The notes under the pieces are model-generated. The model was not told the origin of the DNA, made no database searches, and saw only the letters and a program-made list of their open reading frames with translations. A stretch of 64,000 nt of DNA, taken from Hydrocarboniphaga sp. GTDB lineage: Bacteria > Pseudomonadota > Gammaproteobacteria > Nevskiales > Nevskiaceae. How positions within the stretch are numbered: the first letter of the stretch is position 1; the number at the start of each line of letters is the position of its first letter. Below are positions 8,199 to 16,973 of this stretch, one piece after another. The translations under genes were made by a program, and so were the position numbers. Location of the stretch: positions 62,001 through 126,000 of the forward strand of contig NZ_JAQGNT010000026.1 of NCBI RefSeq assembly GCF_028291725.1, given 5' to 3'.

Positions 8199-9283
8199 GT
8201 GACCGCGTCATTGCGACCGTCGATCTGGCGGCGATCCGCCACAACCTGCAGCAGGTACGGCGCTTCGCTCCCGGGTCCAGGGTCATGGCGGCCGTCAAGG
8301 CGGATGCCTACGGTCATGGTGCGGTGCCGGTCGCGCGTACGCTCGAGGCCGCCGGCGTTGACGCGTTGGCGGTCGCCTGCATCGAAGAGGCGCTGGAGTT
8401 GCGCGAAGCGCATGTGCGTGCGCCGATCGCGCTGCTGGAAGGTGTGCTCAGCGCCGAAGAAGCGACGCTGGCTGCTTATGAGCGCCTGCAGATCGTGCTG
8501 AACGATTTCTGGCAGATTGATCTGCTCGAGTCGATGCCGCCAAGCGCCAGCCTGCAGATCTGGTTCAAGCTCGACAGCGGCATGCACCGGCTGGGCTTTC
8601 CGTTGTCCGCGGTGCCGCGGCTGCAGGCGGTGCTGGAGCGCAACCGTGGCTGGCGCTTCTGCGGCTGGATGACCCATCTGGCCTGCGCCGATGAGCCCGA
8701 CAGCCCGATGACGCTGAACCAGATCGGGGCCTTTGACGCGGCGCTGGTTGATCGGTCTGGCGCGCGGTCCATCGGCAATTCGGCCGGTATTCTGGGGTGG
8801 CCGCAGGCGCGTCGCGAATGGGTGCGGCCCGGCTTGGTCCTGTACGGAGCCAGCCCCTTGCCCGGCCGTGTAGGACCTCAACTCGGCCTGAAGCCCGCGC
8901 TGACATTGACCAGCCGGCTGATCGCGCGTCGCGACTATCCGGAGGGAAGCAGCATCGGCTATGGCGGCGGCTATGCGTGCCCGGAGGCAATGCCGATCGG
9001 CGTCGCGGCGGTGGGCTATGCAGACGGAATCCATCGCAGCCTGGCGTGCGGCGCGCCGGTCCTGATCGGAGGCCGTCGCGCGCCGTTGGCAGGCCGGGTT
9101 TCGATGGACATGATCACGCTGGATCTGCGGCCGGCGCCGGAAGCCCGGGTCGGAGACGAGGTCTTGCTTTGGGGGGAGGGCTTGCCGGCCGAAGAGGTCG
9201 CTGCGCACGCCGGTACTCTTGCCTACGAGCTTTTCTGTGGTCTGACCAACCGGGTCAGATTCCGGTACATAAACGTTACATAA
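8195..9283 (+). CDS. alr: Alanine racemase
   Basis: This is a PLP-dependent enzyme that interconverts L- and D-alanine for peptidoglycan synthesis. The 362-residue protein has the PLP-lysine motif VMAAVKADAYGHG (Lys35). It also has the substrate-tyrosine region VGYADGI and the C-terminal motif GRVSMDMITLDL. The ATG overlaps the dnaB stop by 4 bp; dnaB-alr pairs are common. The biosynthetic (alr) or catabolic (dadX) type cannot be told apart by sequence alone, but the context with dnaB favours alr. Confidence 0.95.
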   Translation: MSDRVIATVDLAAIRHNLQQVRRFAPGSRVMAAVKADAYGHGAVPVARTLEAAGVDALAVACIEEALELREAHVRAPIALLEGVLSAEEATLAAYERLQIVLNDFWQIDLLESMPPSASLQIWFKLDSGMHRLGFPLSAVPRLQAVLERNRGWRFCGWMTHLACADEPDSPMTLNQIGAFDAALVDRSGARSIGNSAGILGWPQARREWVRPGLVLYGASPLPGRVGPQLGLKPALTLTSRLIARRDYPEGSSIGYGGGYACPEAMPIGVAAVGYADGIHRSLACGAPVLIGGRRAPLAGRVSMDMITLDLRPAPEARVGDEVLLWGEGLPAEEVAAHAGTLAYELFCGLTNRVRFRYINVT

Positions 9284-9400
9284 ACGGTTTTGTCAGGGCT
9301 TAGACATTTCGATGAATTTGATCGTTAAGGTGACGCACAGCTCATTTCTGCTGATGTATCGCCTCTTCACAAGTTCCATTACCTACTGAAAACGTTTATA
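9267..9400. promoter_or_regulatory. Repeated ATAAACG boxes upstream of the sugar transferase gene
   Basis: ACATAAACG occurs twice in direct orientation 11 bp apart (9267-9275 and 9278-9286), straddling the alr stop. ATAAACG occurs again inverted at 9394-9400. The surrounding region is much richer in A and T than the coding DNA around it. These may be operator sites for an exopolysaccharide regulator. This is inferred from the pattern only. Confidence 0.4.
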
Positions 9401-9552
9401 AAGACCTTGTCACATTCTTTTGCTGCAATGCAGTGCCGATTTGATCGACGAGCGACCCGCTAATTGGGTTCGGGCGCGATTGTTGTTGGTGGCATCGCTT
9501 AAAAATGCGTCGCGACTAGCGATGCCCTATTCCGAGCAAGGGTATTTCAAGA
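9284..9552. other. AT-rich intergenic leader, no gene seen
   Basis: This 269-bp stretch between alr and the sugar transferase gene has no convincing ORF, tRNA or terminator. It is clearly lower in GC than the rest of the window. It probably holds the promoter and a long 5' leader for the downstream gene. No confident -35/-10 pair could be chosen. Confidence 0.6.
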
Positions 9553-10278
9553 ATGGCAGAAGCCGACTTTGACGGCGAGCTGGCCCTCCCATTGGCAGCT
9601 GCGTCTGATGAAGCCTGGATTCACGATGCCCGCGAATGGGGACGGACTGACCGTCTGCCATCACGCGGGCTGCACGACCGGTTCAAGCGCAGCTTCGATT
9701 GGCTCGGATCTCTGATCCTGGCGCTGGTTTTTGCGCCGATCATCCTATGCATCGTGCTGGCAGTGCGTCGCAGCGGTGGGCCGGTGTTTTTCCCACATGA
9801 GCGCGTCGGCCTCAATGGCCGCAGCTTTCGTTGCTACAAGTTCCGGACGATGGTCCCGAACGCCGATGAGCGGCTCGAAGAGCTTTTGAATTCGGACGAC
9901 GCCCTGGCGGCGGAATGGCAAGAGATTCGCAAGCTCCGCAACGATCCGCGTGTCACCCCGATCGGGCGCTTCCTTCGGAAGACCAGTCTGGACGAGTTGC
10001 CACAGATCTGGAACGTACTGCGCGGGGATATGAGCCTGGTGGGGCCGCGCCCGATCGTGCGTGACGAATTGCGTCTCTACGGCCGCAATCTGGGTATCTA
10101 TCTTGGTTCAAAACCCGGTCTGACTGGCCTGTGGCAGGTGACCGGTCGCAGCGACGCCTGCTACCGTCGCCGGGTAGCAATGGACGTCTACTACTCGCGC
10201 AACAAGAGCCTTTTGCTGGATTTTTCCATTCTGTTGAAGACGGTCAAAGTAGTGCTGACCGGCAGCGGCGCTTACTGA
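9553..10278 (+). CDS. Polyprenyl-phosphate sugar-1-phosphate transferase (initiating exopolysaccharide glycosyltransferase)
   Basis: This enzyme transfers a sugar phosphate from a UDP-sugar to undecaprenyl phosphate, the first step of exopolysaccharide or O-antigen repeat assembly at the inner membrane. The 241-residue protein has one membrane helix or re-entrant segment (about 49-70). The bacterial sugar transferase fold follows: PVFFPHERVGLNGR, YKFRTM (95-100), the catalytic Asp-Glu dyad in SLDELPQIWN (147-148), GDMSLVGPRP, and KPGLTGLWQVTGRS. It lacks the N-terminal multi-span domain of WcaJ/WbaP long forms and so resembles the small monotopic type. No other glycosyltransferase is adjacent; the EPS export genes lie 7-13 kb away. 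The sugar specificity is unknown. Confidence 0.9.
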   Translation: MAEADFDGELALPLAAASDEAWIHDAREWGRTDRLPSRGLHDRFKRSFDWLGSLILALVFAPIILCIVLAVRRSGGPVFFPHERVGLNGRSFRCYKFRTMVPNADERLEELLNSDDALAAEWQEIRKLRNDPRVTPIGRFLRKTSLDELPQIWNVLRGDMSLVGPRPIVRDELRLYGRNLGIYLGSKPGLTGLWQVTGRSDACYRRRVAMDVYYSRNKSLLLDFSILLKTVKVVLTGSGAY

Positions 10279-10300
10279 CCGACCGCTGCGGTTTTTCGGT

Positions 10301-11104
10301 CTAGCCCGCCTGCCACCATTTGCGCAGGCGGCCGCTCCAACTTCCGGAACCTTCTATCTGATCGACGCGGGCCAGTGCGACCGACACGTTGTCGCGGCCG
10401 CCGGCGGTCAGAGCGGCTTCGATCAGGGCTCTTGCGATCGACTGCAACTCGACCCTGGGCGAGCCCAGAATCACGGCAATGGCCGAGTCGTCCAGCATGT
10501 CGGTCAAACCGTCGGAACACAGCAGCAGCAGGTCTCCTATTTCGAGTCGATCGTCGATCAGATCGACGCTGATGTCTTCCTCGACTCCCAGTGCCCGCGT
10601 GACGATGTTCTTGCGTACGAGCCGATTGGCGTCCTCGCGCGTGTAGTGTCCGCGGGCGATTAGTTCCTCCAGCAATGAATGGTCCTGCGTCAGCTGGTTC
10701 AGCGCCCGCTGGCGCCAGCGGTATACCCGCGAGTCGCCGACATGAGCGATCGCCAGCTGATCTCTATTCAACACGCAGGCGATCGCGGTCGTGCCCATGC
10801 CGGCGCATTCGGGATCGGCCGCTGCCCGTGCGCGAATGCGTTCGTGCGCCGTCTGCACGGCTGACTTCAGTAGATTCGCGACCTCTGCCGGATTCTCTGT
10901 GCCGTTCCAATCGCGTCTGACGATCTCGACAACGGTCGTCGTCGCGATCGCGCTGGCGACTTCGCCGGCGTTGTAACCACCCATTCCATCGGCCAGCACT
11001 AGCAGGCCCAGCTCGCGATCTTCGGCCAGGGAGTCCTCGTTGTTGGTCCTGACCCGGCCGACATTGGTGGCGAGGCAGGTGGCCACCTTATTGTGCAATC
11101 CCAT
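10301..11104 (-). CDS. PP2C-family serine/threonine protein phosphatase (Stp1-like)
   Basis: This is a metal-dependent phosphatase that removes phosphate from Ser/Thr residues of proteins. The 267-residue protein shows the PP2C motifs: NVGRVRTNNEDS at the start, VLADGMGGYNAGE (metal ligand Asp39), VGDSRVYRW, LLCSDGLTDML and GGRDNVSVALARV. There is no signal peptide or regulatory domain. It is convergent with the sugar transferase gene, and no cognate kinase gene is next to it. The cellular targets are unknown. Confidence 0.92.
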   Translation of the reverse strand: MGLHNKVATCLATNVGRVRTNNEDSLAEDRELGLLVLADGMGGYNAGEVASAIATTTVVEIVRRDWNGTENPAEVANLLKSAVQTAHERIRARAAADPECAGMGTTAIACVLNRDQLAIAHVGDSRVYRWRQRALNQLTQDHSLLEELIARGHYTREDANRLVRKNIVTRALGVEEDISVDLIDDRLEIGDLLLLCSDGLTDMLDDSAIAVILGSPRVELQSIARALIEAALTAGGRDNVSVALARVDQIEGSGSWSGRLRKWWQAG

Positions 11105-11223
11105 GCGGGGAGTCTATTAGCAGCGCGCGCGTAGCGACAGGGGAGCGCCTGTATCAACCAGGACTCGACTCACAGTCACTGCTTCTCGAGCATCGCTGAC
11201 GGCGAGCCTTCATACTGCTGCGC

Positions 11224-12591
11224 ATGGCAAAACTAGCAAATAAACGGCTGATTCGTTACGTCTGCCAGACCTGTGGCGCAGAGGCGCCGAAATGGGCGGG
11301 CCAGTGCGCCGACTGCGGCGCCTGGAACACTTTGGTCGAGACTGTGGGCGACCATGCGACGCCGGACCGGCGCGCCGCGATTGCCGGCGAAACCCGGATC
11401 GAGCGGCTGCACGAAGTCGAGACCGAAGACGCGCCGCGCGTCGCCTCCGGGCTGCCGGAAATGGATCGCGTACTCGGCGGCGGCATCGTCCCCGGCGCCG
11501 TGATTCTGATCGGCGGCGATCCGGGTATCGGCAAATCCACGTTGCTGTTGCAGGTGCTCGCCGCGCTCGAAGGGCGGCTCGACACGCTGTATGTGACCGG
11601 CGAAGAATCCTTGTCGCAGGTGCGCCTGCGCGCCAGCCGGCTCGGCTTGCCTCGCCTGGATCTGCCGGTACTGGCCGAAACCGGCGTCGAACGCATCCTG
11701 GATCAGCTGACTCGTCACAAACCCGGGCTGGTGGTGATCGATTCGATCCAGACGCTGTATACCGATGCGCTGGATTCGGCGCCGGGTTCGGTATCCCAGC
11801 TGCGCGAATGCGCGGCGCGCCTGGTGCGGCATGCCAAGGCCAGCGGCACTGCGGTGATCCTGGTCGGCCATGTGACCAAGGAGGGCGCGATCGCGGGCCC
11901 CCGTGTGCTCGAGCACATGGTCGATACGGTGTTGTATTTCGAGCACGACGCCGGCAGCCGGTTCCGGATCGTGCGCGCGGTGAAAAATCGCTTCGGCGCG
12001 GTCAACGAGCTCGGTGTGTTCGCGATGACCGACGCAGGCCTCAAGGAGGTCAGCAATCCCTCGGCGCTGTTCCTGTCGCGGCACGATCAGCCGGTTCCCG
12101 GCAGCGTGATCACGGTGACGCGCCAGGGCAGCCGGCCGCTGCTGGTCGAAGTACAGGCGCTGGTTGATGCCAGCCTTGGCGGCAGTCCGCGGCGAGTCAC
12201 CCTGGGTCTGGAGAGCAATCGGCTCAATATGCTGCTGGCGGTGCTGCATCGCCATGGCGGCATCTCGCTGGCGGATCAGGATGTTTTCGCCAACGTCGTC
12301 GGCGGCATGCGCATCCAGGAGCCGGCAGCGGATCTGCCGCTGCTGCTCGCGGCGCTGTCGAGTTTCCGCGGCAAGCCGGTCGCAAACAACACGGTGGTGT
12401 TCGGTGAAGTCGGGCTGGCGGGCGAAATCCGGCCGGTGCAGAACGGCGAGGAGCGCTTGCAGGAAGCGGCCAAGCATGGTTTCAAGCGCGCGATCATTCC
12501 GGAATCCAACCGGCCGCGCAAAGCGGCCAAGCTCGACATCGAGATCGTCGCGGTCGCGCGTATCGATCAGGCCTTGATCGAGGCACTGTAG
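11224..12591 (+). CDS. radA: DNA repair protein RadA
   Basis: RadA (Sms) is a RecA-like ATPase that drives branch migration in recombinational repair. The 455-residue protein has a four-cysteine zinc finger (Cys14, 17, 28, 31). Walker A is GGDPGIGKST at 97-106, the RadA-specific KNRFG motif follows, and the C-terminal Lon-protease-like domain ends KLDIEIVAVARIDQALIEAL. Length and order are typical. It is followed by a hairpin shared with the convergent downstream gene. Confidence 0.97.
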   Translation: MAKLANKRLIRYVCQTCGAEAPKWAGQCADCGAWNTLVETVGDHATPDRRAAIAGETRIERLHEVETEDAPRVASGLPEMDRVLGGGIVPGAVILIGGDPGIGKSTLLLQVLAALEGRLDTLYVTGEESLSQVRLRASRLGLPRLDLPVLAETGVERILDQLTRHKPGLVVIDSIQTLYTDALDSAPGSVSQLRECAARLVRHAKASGTAVILVGHVTKEGAIAGPRVLEHMVDTVLYFEHDAGSRFRIVRAVKNRFGAVNELGVFAMTDAGLKEVSNPSALFLSRHDQPVPGSVITVTRQGSRPLLVEVQALVDASLGGSPRRVTLGLESNRLNMLLAVLHRHGGISLADQDVFANVVGGMRIQEPAADLPLLLAALSSFRGKPVANNTVVFGEVGLAGEIRPVQNGEERLQEAAKHGFKRAIIPESNRPRKAAKLDIEIVAVARIDQALIEAL

Positions 12592-12623
12592 GACCGATCG
12601 CGAACCGCGCCATTGGCATCAGC

Positions 12624-12655
12624 AAAAACGCGGCGACATCGCAGCCGCCGCGTTT
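12624..12655 (-). terminator. Hairpin between radA and a convergent gene
   Basis: AAACGCGGCG (12626-12635) pairs perfectly with CGCCGCGTTT (12646-12655). On the minus strand the stem is followed by T residues, so it can end the transcript of the downstream minus-strand gene. It may also serve radA. Confidence 0.65.
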
Positions 12656-12662
12656 CATCACC

Positions 12663-12992
12663 TCAAAGCAGGCCGGCGACCGCCGCAGGCAGCTTGAACT
12701 GCTTGTCTGCCAGCCGATGATTCAAGGCAACGCCGATCCATTCACGCGTGCACGAGAACGACTTCAAGCGAATGAAGCGCTCGTCGCCGACGCGCTCCAG
12801 TTCGTAGCGCTCCACGGCGAGATCGATCGGCTCTTTCTCGCCCTTGAGCATCACCCTGAGTTGCACCCGGCTGTTGGCGGTGTCGACCTGGCATTCCTGC
12901 ACTTCGCCGAACTTCGACAGACGTTCATTGACGAAGCTCTTCAGGAATAGCGCGATCGCGCCGTCCTTCATGCCCTTGAGTTTGCTCAGCAT
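12663..12992 (-). CDS. Conserved hypothetical protein, 109 residues
   Basis: This small soluble protein begins MLSKLKGMKDGAIALFLKSF. It reads as an amphipathic N-terminal helix followed by alternating beta-strand-like segments (CQVDTANSRVQLRVMLKGEKEP, then DLAVERYELERV). No signal peptide, metal-binding motif or known domain is recognised. It is read in the same direction as the PhoH-like gene that lies just upstream on the minus strand, 12 bp away, so the two may form an operon. Codon use resembles its neighbours. The function is unknown. Confidence 0.75.
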   Translation of the reverse strand: MLSKLKGMKDGAIALFLKSFVNERLSKFGEVQECQVDTANSRVQLRVMLKGEKEPIDLAVERYELERVGDERFIRLKSFSCTREWIGVALNHRLADKQFKLPAAVAGLL

Positions 12993-13004
12993 GCCAGTGC
13001 CGGC

Positions 13005-14429
13005 TCAGAGCACTTCGGATGCATACGCCGCCAGGCGCGAACGCTCGCCGCGAGCCAGCGTGACATGGCCGCCGTGCGCCCAGCCGCGGAAGCGGTCGAC
13101 GACATAGGTCAGGCCCGATGTGGTTTCGGACAGGTAGGGCGTATCGATCTGGCCAAGGTTCCCCAGGCAGATCATTTTCGACCCCGGGCCGCAGCGCGTG
13201 ATCAGTGTCTTCATCTGCTTGCTGGTCAGGTTCTGCGCCTCGTCGATGATGATCAGGCGATTCAGGAAGGTGCGGCCGCGCATGAAGTTGATCGAGCGCA
13301 CCTTGATGCGCTTCGACAACAGGTCATTGGTCGCCGCGCGCTCCCAGTCGCCGGCGCTGCTGGTCTGGGTCAGCACTTCGAGATTGTCCATCAGCGCGCC
13401 CATCCAGGGCGTCATCTTTTCTTCCTCGGTGCCGGGCAGGAAGCCGATGTCGTCGCCCAGCGGTACGGTCACCCGGGTCATGATGATCTCGCGGTAGCGC
13501 GACTCGTCCAGTACCTGTGCCAGGCCGGCTGCGAGCGTCAGCAGAGTCTTGCCGGTGCCGGCAGTGCCGAGCAGCGTGACGAAATCGATCTCCGGGTCGA
13601 GCAGCAGATTGAGCGCGAAATTCTGCTCGCGATTCTTCGCGTGGATGCCCCATACCGGCGTTTTGCCACTGCGGTAATCACGTATCACGCGCAGCTTGGC
13701 GGTATCGCCCTCGATGGCTTGCACCATCAGCTCGAGGCCGCGCTCGTTCTCGTCGGGCATGAACAGGAACTGGTTGATGTGCCAGTCCTTGACCCCAGGC
13801 CCCCGCAGCTTGTAGCAGGCGCGGCCACGCTCGTCCTGCCAGCTCTCCATCTTGTCGCCATGCGTCTGCCAGAAATCATCCGACAACTGCGTGTAGCCGC
13901 TCGGTAACAGATCCAGATCGTCGAGGACCTGGTCGTTGTGATAATCCTCGGTGTGGACGCCGACGATCGCGGCTTTCAGCCGCAGATTGATGTCCTTGCT
14001 GACCAGCGTGACCTTGCGGCCGGGTTGCTGACCCTGAAGCGACAGTGCCGTCAGCAGGATGCTGTTGTCGGGTTTGTTGCCGGGAAGAATGCCGGGCAGC
14101 GAGGTCGCCGTCGGCTGCGTCTGGAAAAACAATTTGCCGCTGGCGGGTTCGCCGTGGCGGCCGCCGTTGGGGCCGTTGTGCCTTTGGATGCCGGTCGGGA
14201 TCGACAGGCCTCTCTCGATTTGCGCGTGGTCCTTGTCGGCGACCAGGGTGTCCAGCAGGCGGCTGACCTGGCGAGCGGTGCGGGCCGTATCGGTCGTGCC
14301 TTTTTTCAAGCCATCCAGTTCTTCCAGTACCACCATCGGTATGAACAGGTCGTGTTCCTCGAAGCGGAACAGGCTGCTCGGGTCGTGCATCAGCACGTTG
14401 GTATCGAGAACGAAGATTTTTTTCTTCAC
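13005..14429 (-). CDS. PIN domain-PhoH-type ATPase
   Basis: This is a two-domain protein of 474 residues that probably couples RNA cleavage to ATP-driven unwinding. The N-terminal PIN nuclease domain (1-155) opens IFVLDTNVLMHDP with Asp9 and Asn11, carries acidic residues in VVLEELDGLK, and ends with the later VSKDINLR. The C-terminal PhoH domain has Walker A GTAGTGKT at 288-295 and the motif LIIIDEAQNLT. The start codon is GTG at 14429. This PIN-PhoH fusion is often annotated YlaK or PhoH2-like. No antitoxin-like small gene lies upstream, so a toxin role is not supported here. Confidence 0.9.
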   Translation of the reverse strand: MKKKIFVLDTNVLMHDPSSLFRFEEHDLFIPMVVLEELDGLKKGTTDTARTARQVSRLLDTLVADKDHAQIERGLSIPTGIQRHNGPNGGRHGEPASGKLFFQTQPTATSLPGILPGNKPDNSILLTALSLQGQQPGRKVTLVSKDINLRLKAAIVGVHTEDYHNDQVLDDLDLLPSGYTQLSDDFWQTHGDKMESWQDERGRACYKLRGPGVKDWHINQFLFMPDENERGLELMVQAIEGDTAKLRVIRDYRSGKTPVWGIHAKNREQNFALNLLLDPEIDFVTLLGTAGTGKTLLTLAAGLAQVLDESRYREIIMTRVTVPLGDDIGFLPGTEEEKMTPWMGALMDNLEVLTQTSSAGDWERAATNDLLSKRIKVRSINFMRGRTFLNRLIIIDEAQNLTSKQMKTLITRCGPGSKMICLGNLGQIDTPYLSETTSGLTYVVDRFRGWAHGGHVTLARGERSRLAAYASEVL

Positions 14430-14497
14430 GGGGTCCTATAGGAGGATGGAGAACTGCGGCGGCGGACCGCCGGAAGTACCGCGCGACACGGGTTGCC

Positions 14498-14965
14498 TCA
14501 GACTGCTTTCACCGCTTCAAGCACCATTTCCGCATGGCCCTTGACCTTGACGCTACGCCACTGGTTCACCAGCTTGCCCTTGGCATCGAACAGCCAGGTG
14601 CTGCGATCGATGCCCATATACTTGCGGCCGTAGAGTGTCTTCTCGACGATGGTGCCGAACGCCGTGCACAGCGCCTCGTCGGTATCCGCGATCAGCGCGA
14701 ACGGGAAGCCGAATTTGGCGCAGAAATTATCGTGCGAACGCACGCTGTCTTTGGAAACGCCGACGATGTCGGCGCCCGCTTTCGTGAACTCGGGATAGAG
14801 CCGCGCAAAGTCCTGGCCCTCGAGCGTACAGCCTGGCGTGTTGTCCTTGGGATAGAAGTACACGACGAGCTTTTTGCCCTTGAACTCCTTTTTGATGCTG
14901 ATGGTGCGGCCGCCGTTGGCGGGCAGATTCAGGTCGGGAAGGGAGTCGCCGGGGCTGATGCTCAT
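14498..14965 (-). CDS. bcp: Thioredoxin-dependent peroxiredoxin (Bcp/PrxQ)
   Basis: This peroxiredoxin reduces hydrogen peroxide and organic hydroperoxides. The 155-residue protein has the peroxidatic Cys46 in the motif NTPGCTLEGQDF. The residue five positions later, where E. coli Bcp has its resolving cysteine, is Gln. A cysteine at position 82 (DNFCAKFGF) is 36 residues on. This matches the spacing described for Xylella PrxQ, where the resolving cysteine is in helix 3. It is therefore probably an atypical 2-Cys enzyme of the Xylella kind. Its position beside gcvR is conserved in gammaproteobacteria. Confidence 0.94.
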   Translation of the reverse strand: MSISPGDSLPDLNLPANGGRTISIKKEFKGKKLVVYFYPKDNTPGCTLEGQDFARLYPEFTKAGADIVGVSKDSVRSHDNFCAKFGFPFALIADTDEALCTAFGTIVEKTLYGRKYMGIDRSTWLFDAKGKLVNQWRSVKVKGHAEMVLEAVKAV

Positions 14966-14998
14966 TGGCTGTTTGTTTTTAACTCTTCAGATCTAGGA

Positions 14999-15538
14999 TC
15001 AGGTTTTGATCGGGTCCAGCATGCCGTCGGCGTTGAGGTCGTCGCACAGGTCCATGAACGACTCGCGCAGCGCCTGCGGGTGCTGATTCACCGGCACGTG
15101 TAGCACCATCTGGACGCTGCACATCTCGGCGCCGGTGTAGTTGGAGGCGTATTTCTGCGTCGAGATCTCGGCGACCTCGACGTCCTGGCTGTTGAAGAAC
15201 TCCAGCAGATGCACCAGCAGATCGGGCTGCTGAGGCGCGATCACGTCGGCGGCATAGGGCCGGAATTCCGGATTCTGTTCGCGCGGCCCGCAGCGCTCGA
15301 AGCGCACCTGGAGGTCGAGTTTCTGGGCAATGCCGGGGAGCGCGGTTTCCAGTCGTCCGAGTGCGCTCCAGTTGCCGGAAACCACCAGGTTGGCGGCCAG
15401 CCGGTCGCCGATCGGCGCGATGCGGCAATCTTCGACCTCACAGCCCCGTTCACGGATGGCGCGGAACAGCTCGAGCGGGATATTGGCGCGGGCCCGGGCG
15501 AGAACGGAAATGGAAAGCAGGCTGTCTTGGGCGGACAT
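14999..15538 (-). CDS. gcvR: GcvR-type ACT-domain regulatory protein
   Basis: The protein is 179 residues with two ACT domains, the first about residues 1-85 and the second about 100-175 (DLLVHLLEFFNSQDVEVAEIS). It has no DNA-binding domain. In E. coli, GcvR binds and inhibits the activator GcvA of the glycine cleavage genes. The order bcp-gcvR divergent from dapA is exactly that of E. coli, which supports the name. Whether a GcvA partner exists here cannot be seen in this neighbourhood. Confidence 0.82.
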   Translation of the reverse strand: MSAQDSLLSISVLARARANIPLELFRAIRERGCEVEDCRIAPIGDRLAANLVVSGNWSALGRLETALPGIAQKLDLQVRFERCGPREQNPEFRPYAADVIAPQQPDLLVHLLEFFNSQDVEVAEISTQKYASNYTGAEMCSVQMVLHVPVNQHPQALRESFMDLCDDLNADGMLDPIKT

Positions 15539-15760
15539 CGTGTCGCTATCAGAATGGATGAACGAGTTTAGGCAGCGGACCCATAAAAGTCGAACCGGTA
15601 GTCGAACCTGTTTTAGTGGCCGTGGTCACAGTTGCCATACGGGTCCGGGAGGGCGCGGCTGCTGGTTCGCCAGGACGCGTCTACGGGTATACTCGCGCGC
15701 TTTTCCGGGCCCGTTCCGGCCCGCTGTTTCCTCCCACCTAACCGACATCCGCGCTTTCCC

Positions 15761-16642
15761 ATGATCAAGGGCAGTCTTGTTGCATTGGTGACGCCGATGG
15801 ATGCGTCCGGCGCTGTCGACTTCGTGAGTCTGGACGCGCTAGTCGACTGGCATATTGCCGAAGGCACCGACGCGATCGTGGCCGTCGGCACCACCGGGGA
15901 GTCGGCGACGCTGGACGTCGACGAACATATAGGCGTGATCCGCCGGGTCGTCGCGCGCGCCGCTGGCCGCGTCCCGGTCATCGCCGGCACCGGCGCCAAC
16001 TCCACGACCGAGGCGATCGAGCTGACTACGGCCGCCAAGGCCGGCGGCGCCGATGGCGCGCTACTGGTCACGCCGTACTACAACAAGCCGCCCCAGGAGG
16101 GCCTGTACCGCCATTACCGCAAGATCGCGGAGACCGTCGACCTGCCGCTGATCCTGTACAACGTGCCCGGCCGTACCGGCTGCGACATGCTGCCGGCGAC
16201 CGTTGCCCGCTTGTCCGGAGTTCCCGGCATCGTCGGCCTGAAGGAAGCCAAGGGCGACATGGCGCGGACGCGTGATCTGCTCGCGCTGAAGCTGCCGGCA
16301 GGCTTTGCACTGTATTCGGGTGACGACGCCACGGCTTGCGAATCGATCCTGCTCGGCTTTCACGGCGACATCTCGGTCACCGCGAACGTCGCACCCGGCC
16401 TGATGCACGAACTGTGTATCGCGGCACTGGCCGGCGATGCCGCCCGCGCGACCGAGATCGATGCGCGGCTGGCGCCACTGCATCGCGATCTGTTCGTCGA
16501 ACCCAACCCCATTCCCGTCAAGTGGGCGCTGCAGCAGATGGGCCGCATTCCGGCCGGTATCCGTCTGCCGCTGGTGCCGCTCGATGCATCCTTCCACGAT
16601 ATTGTCGGAGCCGCCTTGACTGCGGCTGGAGTCCATACATGA
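15761..16642 (+). CDS. dapA: 4-Hydroxy-tetrahydrodipicolinate synthase
   Basis: DapA condenses pyruvate with aspartate semialdehyde in the lysine and diaminopimelate pathway. The 293-residue protein has Thr44-Thr45 in [11 protein letters not shown], Tyr133 in [10 protein letters not shown], Arg138 and the Schiff-base Lys161 in GLKEAKGDM, matching the E. coli numbering. The ATG at 15761 gives the family N-terminus [13 protein letters not shown]; the upstream in-frame ATG would add 43 unrelated residues. The stop overlaps the next gene as ATGA. Confidence 0.97.
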   Translation: MIKGSLVALVTPMDASGAVDFVSLDALVDWHIAEGTDAIVAVGTTGESATLDVDEHIGVIRRVVARAAGRVPVIAGTGANSTTEAIELTTAAKAGGADGALLVTPYYNKPPQEGLYRHYRKIAETVDLPLILYNVPGRTGCDMLPATVARLSGVPGIVGLKEAKGDMARTRDLLALKLPAGFALYSGDDATACESILLGFHGDISVTANVAPGLMHELCIAALAGDAARATEIDARLAPLHRDLFVEPNPIPVKWALQQMGRIPAGIRLPLVPLDASFHDIVGAALTAAGVHT

Positions 16643-16938
16643 GGTCCTTTCCCGCCCTGCTGATCCTTGCAGCGGCCTCGATGCTGGGCGGCTGCGCCGC
16701 GAATCATTACTGCCTGGCCGATCAGAAGTACGAGCACGCCGAAAATCGCCCGCCGCTGACGCCGGTCGAAGGGCTCAGCCTGCCGGACTCGGCCACCGCG
16801 CTGCGAATTCCGCCGCCGCCGGTTGCAACCGTCCCGTTTGGTGTCCGCAACGAAGCTGGTGAAGGGGTTTGCCTGGACAAGCCGCCACCGATGCCGGCAC
16901 CGGCAGCGGCGCCTGCGGCCGCGCCTTCGAAGACCTGA
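16639..16938 (+). CDS. Small lipoprotein in the bamC position
   Basis: This 99-residue lipoprotein has signal [19 protein letters not shown] with lipobox LGGC (Cys19). It continues with a Pro-rich linker ([20 protein letters not shown]) and an Ala/Pro-rich end. It overlaps dapA by 4 bp. In E. coli the gene after dapA is bamC, a 344-residue BAM-complex lipoprotein. BamC also has an extended N-terminal segment containing Pro motifs and binding BamD, but the helix-grip domains of BamC are missing here. It may be a reduced relative or an unrelated lipoprotein. Confidence 0.72.
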   Translation: MRSFPALLILAAASMLGGCAANHYCLADQKYEHAENRPPLTPVEGLSLPDSATALRIPPPPVATVPFGVRNEAGEGVCLDKPPPMPAPAAAPAAAPSKT

Positions 16939-16973
16939 GCAGAAGCTGAAAATAACAAGCCAGATGACTCAAG

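Noticed and set aside
9487..9510. Sigma-54 promoter before the sugar transferase
   Set aside because: TGGCAT is present, but the spacing to the nearest GC of a -12 element is too long.
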